From Salinivirga cyanobacteriivorans (GTDB taxonomy: Bacteria > Bacteroidota > Bacteroidia > Bacteroidales > Salinivirgaceae): a DNA stretch of 64,000 nucleotides. Both the position numbers and the translations under genes were made by a program. The notes below the pieces were generated by a model. That model had not been told where the DNA came from, ran no database searches, and saw only the letters and a list, made by a program, of their open reading frames with translations. The stretch lies in NCBI RefSeq assembly GCF_001443605.1, contig NZ_CP013118.1, positions 2,785,501 to 2,849,500 on the forward strand, given 5' to 3'. Positions 9,119 through 18,261 of the stretch are shown here, one piece after another (position 1 is the first letter of the stretch; each line of letters starts with the position of its first letter).

Positions 9119-9285
9119 AAAACTAACATTTTTCTCATAGAATTGTGCTAACCATTATAAAATATTGGACAGGATGAACCGTTTCTGAAATGGGCTGTTG
9201 TTTAGGTTGAAAAGTAACATGATGTTAATTTCTTAGATAGATAGAATAAAATTCCGTAAATTCGTTTTTTGAAAACACATCAGAA

Positions 9286-10113
9286 ATGGAACGTAAATCA
9301 ATATTAGTTACATGGGATTTTACAGAGGTGTCTGAATACGCCTTACAACATGCGATTCGCATAGCAAAAATCGTAGATAATGACATCACCCTGATTCATA
9401 TTGTAAAAAACGAAAAAGAATCTGCCGGAGCTACCAAAAAGTTAGATGAAGTAGCTTTTACTACCGACATTAAATATGGTGTAAAACCCTCGACTATTGT
9501 AAAAGAGGGCAGTATTTTTCATACCATAAGTGAAGTTGCTTCTGAAATAGAAGCCAATATGGTAATTATGGGAACTCATGGTATGCGTGGTATGCAAAAG
9601 CTTACAGGAAGTTGGGCGCTCAAAGTAATTGCAGGCTCTTTTGTACCTTTTGTAGTAGTGCAGTCGCCACCCAGTGAAAGTCCCTTTAACAAAATTGTAG
9701 TGCCCATTAATTTTAAAAATGAAAATAAGGAGCAAATCCCCTGGGTTATATATTTGGCCCGTTATTACAGAAGCAAAATTTTATTTTTTAAAGATAGCAT
9801 AAGCGATAATCATTTGAGCATGCGTACAAATCGTAATTTAATGTTTGCCAAAAAAATGCTCAATCAGTATAATATTAATTATGAGATACTGGAAAATCGC
9901 TCAAAAGAGAAGTTTGCCGATGCCACAATCACATTTGCCAAAGAGAATCAGGCAGACCTTATTGTTGTAATGACCACAAAAAATATTGGGTTTAAGGATT
10001 ATATGATGGGGGCTAATGAGCAGTATATTATTGCCAATAGTGCTAAGATTCCTGTAATGTGTATTAACCCGAGGGAAGATTTGCGCAAATATGGTGGTTT
10101 TGACAGAGTGTGA
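9286..10113 (+). CDS. Universal stress protein, tandem UspA domains
   Basis: A cytoplasmic 275-residue protein with two Usp folds. Domain 1 (residues 1-128) begins SILVTWDFTEVSEYALQHA and contains VIMGTHGMRGMQKLTGSWA, close to the nucleotide-binding G-x2-G-x9-G(S/T) motif. Domain 2 (from about 142, NKIVVPINFK) is more diverged, with MTTKNIGFKDYMMGANEQ in the equivalent place. Such proteins are induced by starvation and stress and bind ATP or related ligands. It stands alone between the divergent lepA and a DUF1848 gene 20 bases downstream. The exact role is unknown. Confidence 0.9.
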   Translation: MERKSILVTWDFTEVSEYALQHAIRIAKIVDNDITLIHIVKNEKESAGATKKLDEVAFTTDIKYGVKPSTIVKEGSIFHTISEVASEIEANMVIMGTHGMRGMQKLTGSWALKVIAGSFVPFVVVQSPPSESPFNKIVVPINFKNENKEQIPWVIYLARYYRSKILFFKDSISDNHLSMRTNRNLMFAKKMLNQYNINYEILENRSKEKFADATITFAKENQADLIVVMTTKNIGFKDYMMGANEQYIIANSAKIPVMCINPREDLRKYGGFDRV

Positions 10114-10133
10114 TATTTGAATAGCAAGTGATA

Positions 10134-11090
10134 ATGCTCAAACCGGGCAAAATTTCTTACCAACAGATCTCAATTGATGGCGAAGCCTATAAGGCTGCAG
10201 CGCCGAAAGTTATATCAGCCAGCAGGGCCACTGATATTCCCGCCTATTTTGGTACATGGTTTCAGGAAAAACATAAAAAAGGCTATGTGGAACGCATAAA
10301 CCCTTTTTCGGGCAAACCATATTACATAAGTCTGCAAAATGCAGCGGCTTATGTTTTTTGGACAAAAAATCCGGAGCCTTTTTTTTCAGTCTTGAAAAAT
10401 TTCAAAAAAGACTTTTACTTTCAATTTACCCTCAACAATTACGATTATACCGGTCTGGAGCCAAATGTGCCTTTGCTGGACAAGCGAATTGATACTTTTA
10501 AACAATTAGCCGACACCTATGGCAGTGATCGCATTTTATGGCGATTCGATCCCATTCTGCTTTTACCCCAAATGCCCGCTGAAGTGGTTATCAGCAGGAT
10601 AGATACTGTTGCAAAACGTCTTGTAGGTTACACCCGGAGAATGACCATAAGTTTTCTCACTTTAAAATCATACAGGGCAGCACGTAAAAGGCTGGCCAAT
10701 CGATACCCGGAAATTGCCAATGATCCCACTAAAGCTATTCCGACTGGAAATGATCGTGAAAAGATTTTGAATTATTTGCAGAACCTTCAAAAACAGTGGC
10801 AAATAGAGGATAGTGATTTTACAATAAAGGCCTGCGCTATGCCTGAAGATTTTACCCGTTACGGTATTGAGCCCGCCCGCTGTATTGATGATCACTTGCT
10901 TTCCGGTCTTTTCCCAAACAACAAAGAGCTGATGGAATTCCTTGGCAGCCCGGATTTGTATGGATCGAGAAAACCGTTGCCTGATGATAAAGGCCAGCGA
11001 AACCACTGCCATTGTATTCCTTCAAAGGATATTGGAGCCTACAACACATGCAGGCACGGTTGTTTGTATTGTTATGCCAATAAGTTCTAA
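10134..11090 (+). CDS. DUF1848 family protein with C-terminal cysteine cluster
   Basis: A 318-residue protein of unknown activity. The N-terminal half has the family signature VISASRATDIPAYF and a segment predicting a TIM-barrel-like fold (ILWRFDPILLLP). The C-terminus carries a cluster of cysteines and histidines: NHCHCIPSKDIGAYNTC and then CRHGCLYCYANKF. The last motif resembles the CxxxCxxC iron-sulphur loop of radical SAM enzymes, as CxHGCxYCYA, but lies at the very end rather than the start. I chose ATG 10134; a GTG two codons earlier (10128) is possible. The gene overlaps the convergent ispD by 4 bases. The function is not established. Confidence 0.75.
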   Translation: MLKPGKISYQQISIDGEAYKAAAPKVISASRATDIPAYFGTWFQEKHKKGYVERINPFSGKPYYISLQNAAAYVFWTKNPEPFFSVLKNFKKDFYFQFTLNNYDYTGLEPNVPLLDKRIDTFKQLADTYGSDRILWRFDPILLLPQMPAEVVISRIDTVAKRLVGYTRRMTISFLTLKSYRAARKRLANRYPEIANDPTKAIPTGNDREKILNYLQNLQKQWQIEDSDFTIKACAMPEDFTRYGIEPARCIDDHLLSGLFPNNKELMEFLGSPDLYGSRKPLPDDKGQRNHCHCIPSKDIGAYNTCRHGCLYCYANKF

Positions 11091-11779
11091 GTATGCTGCT
11101 CTTTGAGATAAAATGCCGCCAGGTTAAGGTCTTCCGGTTTGGTGATTTTAATGTTTTTTTCAGTTCCATCGGTTAAAAATACCGGATATCCCAGCTTTTC
11201 TAATACAGTGGCATCATCGGTAAATGCAGGATCGAACTCCTGTTCGTAGGCTTTGATAATCCAATTTTGCCTGAATACCTGCGGTGTTTGTACACGGTAA
11301 AGGTTTTCCCGGCTAATCGGTTTATTTTGCTGGTAGTTTCCTTTACGCAGTGAGTCAGTTACCGGCATTACAGGTACGCATGATCCATGCCTGCCGGCTG
11401 ATTCAAAACATTGCTGAATCAGCTTATGAGGTGTCAGTGGCCGAACGCCGTCATGTATACCTATCAGCTCACAATCAGCAATTTTCTCGAGCCCGTTTTT
11501 CACAGAATAGAACCTTTCGGTTCCTCCGGAACTTATATGGTGCGGTATATTGAAATCATACGCTGCGCATAACCTTTTCCATGTTTCATGGTGGTTTTCT
11601 GGCAACACCACAGCAATTTCAATCTTCTCGATGCTTTGTGAAAACTGGCGTATGGTATGCATTAGAACCGGATATTGATTTAGTGTAAGAAATTGCTTGG
11701 GAATTTCATTGCCAAAACGTTTTCCACTACCGCCGGCTACAATCACTACCCCATATTTCGATTCGATGGTTTTAAGCAT
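11087..11779 (-). CDS. ispD: 2-C-methyl-D-erythritol 4-phosphate cytidylyltransferase
   Basis: It attaches CMP to MEP in the non-mevalonate isoprenoid pathway, in the cytoplasm. The 230-residue length is normal. The N-terminal CTP loop VVIVAGGSGKRFGNEIPKQF is intact, as are IGIHDGVRPL and the later TDDATVLEKLGYPV and GTEKNIKITKPEDL segments. The gene is alone on its strand and its stop overlaps the stop of the DUF1848 gene by 4 bases. The assignment is firm. Confidence 0.95.
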   Translation of the reverse strand: MLKTIESKYGVVIVAGGSGKRFGNEIPKQFLTLNQYPVLMHTIRQFSQSIEKIEIAVVLPENHHETWKRLCAAYDFNIPHHISSGGTERFYSVKNGLEKIADCELIGIHDGVRPLTPHKLIQQCFESAGRHGSCVPVMPVTDSLRKGNYQQNKPISRENLYRVQTPQVFRQNWIIKAYEQEFDPAFTDDATVLEKLGYPVFLTDGTEKNIKITKPEDLNLAAFYLKEQHT

Positions 11780-11857
11780 ATTTCAAATAATTGTTAGTGC
11801 TACAAAACTAACTATTTTTAAAGTTGTTTTTCACATTGAACCAATCAATCATATTTT

Positions 11858-12538
11858 ATGATGGAATCTATTATACCATTTTTAAAAGAATTGCAACAAA
11901 ATAATAATCGTGAGTGGTTTAAATCTCACAAAACAAAATACGAGCAAACCCGTAAAGAATTTGAAGCTTTTATTGAAAAAGTTATTGCCGGAATCAGCAC
12001 ATTCGATACCCAGGTAGTTGGATTAACATCAAAAGCTTCGGTATTCAGAATATACCGTGATGTGCGGTTTTCAAAAGATAAAAGACCATATAAAACCCAT
12101 TATGGTGCATTTATGGCAGAAAATGGGCGGAAAAGCTCGAAGGCCGGCTATTATCTGCATATTGAACCCGGCAATTGTTTTTTAGGAGGTGGATTGTACC
12201 GTCCTAATTCAGAGCAATTAAGTAAAGTCCGTCAGCAGATTGATTATGATGCTGCGAGGTTGAGAGAAGTCGTGAGCGAACAACAATTTAAGAAGACTTT
12301 TGGCGGATTGACAGGTAGCCAGCTAAAAACGTCGCCACGTGATTATTCCGGGGATCATCCCGACATTGATCTTTTACGTTTCAAAGATTTCCTGGCCACC
12401 CATTTTTTTGATGACAAGATCATAAATATCGGTGATGCTGAATACGTGGTTAATCGGTTTAAGGTTATGAAGCCTTTGAATGATTACCTCAATGATGCAC
12501 TGCTTTTCGAGGATGAGGAGCCTCAGGTTAACTTTTAG
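11858..12538 (+). CDS. DUF2461 (TIGR02453) family protein
   Basis: A 226-residue cytoplasmic protein of a widespread family without a known function. The family features are clear: FLKELQQNNNREWFKSHK at the N-terminus, FRIYRDVRFSKDKRPYK around residue 67, and GYYLHIEPGNCFLGGGLY around residue 100. It stands alone, divergent from ispD, and converges on the alanine dehydrogenase gene with a 24-base gap. Confidence 0.88.
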   Translation: MMESIIPFLKELQQNNNREWFKSHKTKYEQTRKEFEAFIEKVIAGISTFDTQVVGLTSKASVFRIYRDVRFSKDKRPYKTHYGAFMAENGRKSSKAGYYLHIEPGNCFLGGGLYRPNSEQLSKVRQQIDYDAARLREVVSEQQFKKTFGGLTGSQLKTSPRDYSGDHPDIDLLRFKDFLATHFFDDKIINIGDAEYVVNRFKVMKPLNDYLNDALLFEDEEPQVNF

Positions 12539-12562
12539 AAAACAGCTTGTCAGTAACTTGCA

Positions 12563-13786
12563 TTAAAAGGCAGCCATTAACAGGTCAATGTCGCGGCTGT
12601 CAATTCCAAACCTTCTTCCAATGCGTTCTTTTGTAAGAATACCGTTATAAAGATAAACTCCGTTCCTTATACCTTTGTGTTCTCTGATGAGCTGTCTGAG
12701 TGAACCGCATTCGCCAACCTCAAGCAGCATTGGACCAAAGATATTGCTCAAAGCATACGATGCAGTACGCGCAACCCGTGAAGGTATATTAGGCACACAG
12801 TAATGCACCACATTATATTTTTTAAAGGTAGGTTGTTTGTGTGTGGAAACCTTTGAAGTTTCGAAACAGCCCCCGTGGTCAATGCCAATATCAATTATCA
12901 CGGAGTTGGGTTTCATGTTCATTACAGCCTCCTCACTCACTAAAAAAGGCACTTCTTCTTCCATGGGCAGTGCTCCAATCACAACATCTGCAGTTTTTAG
13001 TGCCTTTTTCACAACCCTGGGCTGTATTATGCTTGTAAACACTTGTTGTCCCAGATCGCGTTGTAACTGCCGCAGGCGGGCAATTGATTGGTCGTAAACT
13101 TTTACAGTGGCACCAAGCCCGAGCGCGGTACGTACTGCAAATTCTCCGGCAGTGGTCGCTCCCAGTACTACAATATCAGTAGGGCTTACGCCTGATATGC
13201 CGCCAAGCATTTCGCCTTTTCCATTGTTTACATTACTTAAGTATTCAGCTGCAATTAATATGGAAGTACTGCCCGATATTTCACTCATGCTTTCTGTAAT
13301 TGGGAAAACCAGGTCATTTCGGTTCTTTATGAACTCATAGGCCAGGGCCGTCACCTTTTTTTGTTGCAAAAGCCCAAAATATTCCTGATCCTGTGTGCTG
13401 ATTTGCAAAGAAGAAATGATTAATTGTTTCCCCTTCAGCATGCCAATTTCTTTCTTGCTAAGCGGAGCAACTTTAATAATTAAATCAGCCTGGAAAACCT
13501 CTTTGGCAGACTTAACAATTTCGCCACCAAGCTCACTGTACTCATGGTCTTTAAAATTGGCCGACAATCCGGCGTCTTTTTCTATAATTACTCTGTGGTT
13601 ATGTTTAAGCAGGAGCTCAACAGCATGTGGTGCAAGCGAGACGCGGTTTTCATTTGGCGAAGATTCTTTAGGCACGCCTATAATCAGATTTTTTCTTTTC
13701 TTCTTTTGCTCGAGCTTTTCCTCCTGTGGCATCAAAGCGTTTTTCTCGAATGATACTTTAGTGGAGAAATTTTTTGAATCTTCCAT
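12563..13786 (-). CDS. ald: Alanine dehydrogenase
   Basis: It oxidatively deaminates L-alanine to pyruvate with NAD+. The 407-residue protein belongs to the alanine dehydrogenase/transhydrogenase alpha family: IGVPKESSPNENRVSLAP near residue 38, and a Rossmann loop VVLGATTAGEFAVRTALGLG near 207. The loop reads G-A-T-T-A-G rather than the common G-x-G-x2-G, which is usual in the Bacteroidota branch as far as I recall. About 30 charged residues precede the catalytic domain, longer than in Bacillus enzymes. A transhydrogenase subunit is less likely because no beta subunit lies nearby. Confidence 0.82.
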   Translation of the reverse strand: MEDSKNFSTKVSFEKNALMPQEEKLEQKKKRKNLIIGVPKESSPNENRVSLAPHAVELLLKHNHRVIIEKDAGLSANFKDHEYSELGGEIVKSAKEVFQADLIIKVAPLSKKEIGMLKGKQLIISSLQISTQDQEYFGLLQQKKVTALAYEFIKNRNDLVFPITESMSEISGSTSILIAAEYLSNVNNGKGEMLGGISGVSPTDIVVLGATTAGEFAVRTALGLGATVKVYDQSIARLRQLQRDLGQQVFTSIIQPRVVKKALKTADVVIGALPMEEEVPFLVSEEAVMNMKPNSVIIDIGIDHGGCFETSKVSTHKQPTFKKYNVVHYCVPNIPSRVARTASYALSNIFGPMLLEVGECGSLRQLIREHKGIRNGVYLYNGILTKERIGRRFGIDSRDIDLLMAAF

Positions 13787-13904
13787 ATTTTGAGGTTATT
13801 TGAAAGTTAAAAGTAGTATTTTCGTATAGAATTTGAAAGTCATTACATAATAAAATGCTTTTAAAACATACCCTGATAAAAGAATTAAAAACTAAATAGT
13901 TCAG

Positions 13905-14444
13905 ATGATTAGAAAAACTGTTTTGTTCATTATACTATTTTTTTGTGTTTTGGTTTCCAATTCACAGGTAATAATTCCCAAGGAGCGTGGAAGCCACGAA
14001 GAACCGGTTTTTGCAAAACACTATTTTGGAATACGATTGGTTCCTACAGCTCAAAGTAAAGCTGTTACATATATCATTTATTCCTTTTTTTACGATTCAA
14101 CAAAAAATTACCAGGTTATAACCAAACATGAATTCATGAGTCAATTTTCAGGCGGGATCGATTCAAAAGCCAATCCTGAAGGGAAAAATTTATTTAATGA
14201 ATATAAAATCGACCCCAGGGTTTTTGAGCACCTTTGGAAGGTTAGATATCCGGAGTATCCGTTTGGCAAAGATAAAATCCCGGGCTGGGCAGGGGGAAAT
14301 TTCATACCCAGTAAAGCACAAATGAAGATGCTTAAGCCTTTTGGGGTTAATCATCCGGCCGATATGATTTATGGTGACAGTCTTATTTCGTTTTTAAGAT
14401 CAGTATCTGATGCCGGATGGGTAAATCGGTATAAAGCACAATAA
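13905..14444 (+). CDS. Exported protein of unknown function
   Basis: I do not recognise this 179-residue protein. It has a signal peptide (MIRKTVLFIILFFCVLVSNSQ, cleavage after NSQ), so it is exported to the periplasm or outer membrane. The mature part is rich in aromatic residues and lysine, without cysteines or repeats; a block VRYPEYPFGKDKIPGWAGG near residue 107 stands out. It precedes the rplM promoter by about 110 bases and is probably transcribed separately. Confidence 0.7.
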   Translation: MIRKTVLFIILFFCVLVSNSQVIIPKERGSHEEPVFAKHYFGIRLVPTAQSKAVTYIIYSFFYDSTKNYQVITKHEFMSQFSGGIDSKANPEGKNLFNEYKIDPRVFEHLWKVRYPEYPFGKDKIPGWAGGNFIPSKAQMKMLKPFGVNHPADMIYGDSLISFLRSVSDAGWVNRYKAQ

Positions 14445-14553
14445 CAAATTTGCACAGAAAACTTTTAATCCTTTCAAGATGCAGCCTGATTGCCATTTTC
14501 TTAATTTATAAGTTTGTAATCAGAAATTTATCCACAATTAATTGTTCATAAAA

Positions 14554-14584
14554 TTGCATCTTTTGATAAAGGATTGTATTTTTG
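14554..14584 (+). promoter_or_regulatory. Promoter of the rplM ribosomal operon
   Basis: TTG at 14554-14556 is followed after 20 bases by TATTTTTG at 14577-14584. This is a full match to the Bacteroidota -33/-7 pattern, 55 bases before the rplM start. Confidence 0.75.
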
Positions 14585-14638
14585 CGGCTCTAAAAATTGT
14601 TTTATAGAAATAATTGTGTAATCAAAACAGGAGGAAGA

Positions 14639-15097
14639 GTGGATACATTAAGTTACAAAACAGTATCAGCCAACCGCGAAACCGTTAATAAAGAGTGGGT
14701 TGTAATTGATGCTGAGAACCAATCGTTGGGAAGGCTTGCCTCTGCAGTAGCAAAAATGCTACGCGGAAAACACAAGCCAGAGTACACTCCACACGTAGAC
14801 TGCGGGGACAATATTGTTGTTTTAAATGCTGAGAAAGTAGCACTAACCGGCAACAAATGGTCACAGAAACGATATATCCGTTATACTGGTTATCCCGGTG
14901 GGCAGCGTGAATTAAATGCAAAGCAAATGATGGCCAAAAACCCGAAATCTTTGGTAGAGAATGCCGTGAAAGGTATGTTGCCAAAAAGTCGACTTGGCCG
15001 CAAGCTGATGAAAAATTTGTATGTGTACGCAGGCACTGAGCACAAACATGAAGCTCAAAAGCCTAAAGAAATTAATCTAAATTCAATTAAACTTTAA
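14639..15097 (+). CDS. rplM: 50S ribosomal protein L13
   Basis: L13 is an early-assembly protein of the large subunit. I place the start at the GTG 14639, giving 152 residues that begin (M)DTLSYKTVSANRETVNKEW, the form typical of Bacteroidota; an AGGAGG-like ribosome-binding site lies just upstream, unusual for this phylum. An upstream ATG (14597) would add 14 residues lying between promoter and binding site. Family motifs LGRLASAVAKMLRGK and ENAVKGMLPKSRLGR are present. First gene of rplM-rpsI-rpsB-tsf; rpsI starts 2 bases after the stop. Confidence 0.97.
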   Translation: MDTLSYKTVSANRETVNKEWVVIDAENQSLGRLASAVAKMLRGKHKPEYTPHVDCGDNIVVLNAEKVALTGNKWSQKRYIRYTGYPGGQRELNAKQMMAKNPKSLVENAVKGMLPKSRLGRKLMKNLYVYAGTEHKHEAQKPKEINLNSIKL

Positions 15098-15099
15098 GT

Positions 15100-15486
15100 A
15101 TGGAAGTTGTAAAAACAATTGGACGTAGAAAATCTGCAATTGCACGTGCATATTTGAGCGAAGGAACCGGTAAAATCACGATTAATAAGCGTGACTACAA
15201 AGATTTCTTTACTACACAAAATATGCAGTATTTGGTAGAACAACCACTACGTGAACTCGACAAAATGAGTACTTACGATATCAAAGTAACCATGAGTGGT
15301 GGTGGTGTTTTTGGGCAGGCAGAAGCATTACGTCTGGCTATCGCACGTGCTCTGGTAGAAATTAATCCAGAAGACAAAAAGCAATTGAAAGATCAAGGTT
15401 TTCTTGTGCGCGATCCTCGTGAAGTTGAGCGTAAGAAACCAGGTCAGAAAAAGGCACGCAAAAAATTCCAGTTCTCAAAACGTTAA
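15100..15486 (+). CDS. rpsI: 30S ribosomal protein S9
   Basis: S9 lies in the head of the small subunit and its C-terminal tail reaches the P-site tRNA. The 128-residue protein has TIGRRKSAIARAYL at the start, GGGVFGQAEALRLAIARAL in the middle and the basic tail KKARKKFQFSKR, whose final Lys-Arg is the tRNA-contacting end. It is 2 bases downstream of rplM. Confidence 0.98.
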   Translation: MEVVKTIGRRKSAIARAYLSEGTGKITINKRDYKDFFTTQNMQYLVEQPLRELDKMSTYDIKVTMSGGGVFGQAEALRLAIARALVEINPEDKKQLKDQGFLVRDPREVERKKPGQKKARKKFQFSKR

Positions 15487-15599
15487 TTTTTATCGATTTG
15501 ATAACTCAAGTTTAGCATCTAAATTAATAAGACCTCTTTGGATGAGTTACTTATTAATTGCCTGAAAGAAGAACGTAAACTTGTAATTAAAAAGAAATT

Positions 15600-16499
15600 A
15601 TGTCAAAAACACAATTTAACGACTTACTCGAAGCAGGTGCACATTTTGGACACCTCAAAAGAAAGTGGAATCCGAATATGGCGCCCTATATTTTTATGGA
15701 GCGTAATGGAATTCACATTATTGACTTGCATAAAACTGTAGTAAAACTTGACGAAGCGGCAAGTGCAATGAAACAAATTGCCAAATCAGGTCGCAAAATC
15801 TTGTTTGTAGCTACTAAAAAACAAGCTAAAGATATTGTAGCAGAAAAAGTACAGGCTACAGGAATGCCATTCGTTACAGAACGCTGGTCAGGAGGAATGT
15901 TAACTAACTTCCCCACCATTCGTCGTGCTGTAAAAAGAATGAATTCTTTGGCAAAAATGGAAAAAGACGGAACTTTCGATCATATTTCAAAGCGTGAGCG
16001 CTTGCAGATTAGCCGCCAGAGAGCTAAAATGGAAAAGACACTCGGATCGATTGCAGACCTTAACCGTCTTCCTGCAGCCATGTTTGTTGTGGATATTCAA
16101 AAAGAAAATATTGCCGTGGCCGAAGCCCGCAGATTGAACATCCCGGTATTTGCAATTGTAGATACCAACTCTAATCCTAACCTCGTTGATTACGCTATCC
16201 CGGCAAACGACGATGCAGCTAAATCCATTGCAGTAATTCTCGATACCGTAACAGGTTCTATTAAAGAAGGCCTTAATGAGCGAAAAGCTGAAAGAGAAAA
16301 AGAGGGACCTGCCAAAGAGAAAAAGCAAGCCAAAAAACAGGATACTAAAGCCAAAAAATCTAGTGCTCGAAAAGAACCTGCAAAAGCAGAACCCGAAGCT
16401 CAGGCAAAACCTCAGGAACCTAAAGCCGAAGTAAAAGAGAATACAGAAGCAACCAAGGAAACCAAGGATAAAAATACCGAGCAAGAGCAAAAATCATAA
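15600..16499 (+). CDS. rpsB: 30S ribosomal protein S2 with charged C-terminal tail
   Basis: S2 binds late at the small-subunit neck and anchors S1. The core (residues 1-230) is standard: LLEAGAHFGHLKRKWNPNM, ATKKQAKDIVAEK, RWSGGMLTNF and the IVDTNSNPNLVDYAIPANDD block. From about residue 229 a low-complexity tail of some 70 residues follows, almost only Lys, Glu, Ala, Pro, Thr and Gln, so the total of 299 exceeds the usual 240-260. The 113-base gap after rpsI may hold a leader, but I see no clear structure in it. tsf follows. Confidence 0.97.
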   Translation: MSKTQFNDLLEAGAHFGHLKRKWNPNMAPYIFMERNGIHIIDLHKTVVKLDEAASAMKQIAKSGRKILFVATKKQAKDIVAEKVQATGMPFVTERWSGGMLTNFPTIRRAVKRMNSLAKMEKDGTFDHISKRERLQISRQRAKMEKTLGSIADLNRLPAAMFVVDIQKENIAVAEARRLNIPVFAIVDTNSNPNLVDYAIPANDDAAKSIAVILDTVTGSIKEGLNERKAEREKEGPAKEKKQAKKQDTKAKKSSARKEPAKAEPEAQAKPQEPKAEVKENTEATKETKDKNTEQEQKS

Positions 16500-16524
16500 T
16501 AATTAACCTTAAAAATATTTGAAC

Positions 16525-17349
16525 ATGGCTATTAAAGCTGCAGATGTTGCAAAACTTCGTAAAATGACCGGCGCAGGTATGATGGACTGTAAAAAAGCCC
16601 TTGAAGAGGCTAACGGTGATTTCGATGGTGCTGTAAAAATTATACGTGAGCGTGGTCAGGAAGTGGCCAAAAAGCGTTCAGATCGCGAAGCATCAGAAGG
16701 TGTTGTATTGGCAAAAGTTTCTGATGACAAGAAAAAAGGTGCTATTGTTGTTTTGAACTGCGAAACAGACTTCGTAGCTAAAAATGATGACTTTGTGAAA
16801 TTTGCATCAGAGATTCTCGATAAAGCTATTGAAGAAGCACCTGCTGACCTTGAGGCACTTAAAGCCCAGAAAATTGGTGATACCACTATAGGTGAAAAAG
16901 TTACTGAGCAGGTTGGTATCATTGGTGAGAAAATCGAATTGTCATATTATGCTTTTGCCCAGGCCGAAGACCTTACTGCATACATTCACCCGGGTAATAA
17001 ACTGGCCTCACTTGTAGGTTTCGATAAATCTGTCGGAGAAGAGGTTGGTAAAGATGTAGCAATGCAAGTTGCCGCAATGGCCCCGGTTGCTATTGACAAA
17101 GACGGTGTTAAGCAAGAAGTTATCGACCAGGAATTGGAGATTTACAAAGAGAAATCCCGTCAGGAAGGTAAACCAGAAGAAATGCTTGACAAAATTGCAC
17201 AGGGTCGCCTGAATAAATTCTTCAAAGAAAATACACTCATTAACCAGGAATTTGTTAAAGAGGGTAAAAAATCTGTTGGAGATTATGTTAAAGAGCAAGC
17301 TGGTGATGCTAAAATTGTAGCTATGGAACGCTACACACTTAACGCATAA
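16525..17349 (+). CDS. tsf: Elongation factor Ts
   Basis: EF-Ts is the guanine-nucleotide exchange factor for EF-Tu. The 274-residue protein starts at ATG 16525 (MAIKAADVAKLRKMTGAGMMDCKKAL); a TTG two codons upstream is not needed. The second signature, VLNCETDFVAKNDDF, follows near residue 76. It is directly downstream of rpsB in the classical pair and is followed by a strong terminator at 17370. Confidence 0.98.
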   Translation: MAIKAADVAKLRKMTGAGMMDCKKALEEANGDFDGAVKIIRERGQEVAKKRSDREASEGVVLAKVSDDKKKGAIVVLNCETDFVAKNDDFVKFASEILDKAIEEAPADLEALKAQKIGDTTIGEKVTEQVGIIGEKIELSYYAFAQAEDLTAYIHPGNKLASLVGFDKSVGEEVGKDVAMQVAAMAPVAIDKDGVKQEVIDQELEIYKEKSRQEGKPEEMLDKIAQGRLNKFFKENTLINQEFVKEGKKSVGDYVKEQAGDAKIVAMERYTLNA

Positions 17350-17369
17350 GAAAAACCATACATTAACTA

Positions 17370-17416
17370 AAGGTTGTGTTCGAAAAAATGTACTTTTTTC
17401 AGCACAACCTTTTTTG
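17370..17416 (+). terminator. Terminator after tsf
   Basis: AAGGTTGTG (17370-17378) pairs with CACAACCTT (17403-17411), with an AT-rich inner stem and loop, and runs into a T tract. It closes the rplM-rpsI-rpsB-tsf transcript. Confidence 0.85.
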
Positions 17417-17491
17417 TATCTTCACGTTTGGAAACTTGCTTGTTTCATAGCATAGTTGTCTTTCGTTTGATTTATAAAGATTGAAAAAAAT

Positions 17492-18193
17492 ATGAAGAGG
17501 ATCTTATTGAAAATGAGTGGAGAATCACTCATGGGAAAACAAAAAACCGGTATTGATCCGGAAATGCTTAATGCTTTTGCCAAAGAAATTGCAGACGTTA
17601 GTCAGCAAAAAACCCAGGTCGCTATAGTAGTCGGGGGAGGAAATATTTTTCGTGGCCTTAAAGGAGCTGCGCAAGGATTTGATCGCGTAAAAGGCGACCA
17701 GATGGGCATGATGGCCACAGTTATTAATAGTTTGGCACTTCAGTCGGCACTTCAGTCAATGAATGTAAAGGCCAGGGTTTATACGGCAATAAGAATGGAG
17801 CCGGTTGGCAATCTCTATGATCGTGATGAAGCCATTGAGGCAATGGAAAACAATGAGGTGGTTATTGTAAGTGGAGGTACCGGAAACCCTTTTTTTACAA
17901 CTGATACGGCAGCTGCACTTCGTGCCGTTGAATTAAATGCCGATGCATTACTGAAAGCCACCCGGGTGGATGGTGTTTATACGGCCGATCCCGAAAAAGA
18001 TCCCAAAGCTACCCGTTTTGATGAAATTACCTTTGCCGAATGCCTGAAAAATGAATATAAAATTCTGGATTTAACCGCTTTTACAATGTGCAAAGAGAAT
18101 GATATGCCCATTATTGTTTTTAATTTTCATGAACAAGGTAGTCTTAATGCACTCATTTCTGGAAAAAAAGTTGGTACAATCGTCAGGAATTGA
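17492..18193 (+). CDS. pyrH: UMP kinase
   Basis: It phosphorylates UMP to UDP and belongs to the amino-acid-kinase fold, hexameric and allosteric. The 233-residue protein has LLKMSGESLMG at the N-terminus, VVGGGNIFRGLKG near residue 49, SGGTGNPFFTTDTAAALRA near 128 and KATRVDGVYTADPEKDP near 153. It lies between tsf and frr, the usual order, and is probably transcribed from its own promoter since a terminator precedes it. Confidence 0.97.
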   Translation: MKRILLKMSGESLMGKQKTGIDPEMLNAFAKEIADVSQQKTQVAIVVGGGNIFRGLKGAAQGFDRVKGDQMGMMATVINSLALQSALQSMNVKARVYTAIRMEPVGNLYDRDEAIEAMENNEVVIVSGGTGNPFFTTDTAAALRAVELNADALLKATRVDGVYTADPEKDPKATRFDEITFAECLKNEYKILDLTAFTMCKENDMPIIVFNFHEQGSLNALISGKKVGTIVRN

Positions 18194-18261
18194 ATATATT
18201 TAAGGTTTAATAAAAATTAATCAGGTCGACTGCTGAAATGTTTTACTAAAAATATACAACC

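Noticed and set aside
15987-16490. A 167-codon open frame opposite the end of rpsB
   Set aside because: It is the antisense of the low-complexity S2 tail, and its Phe/Leu/Cys-rich reading is what that tail gives in reverse.
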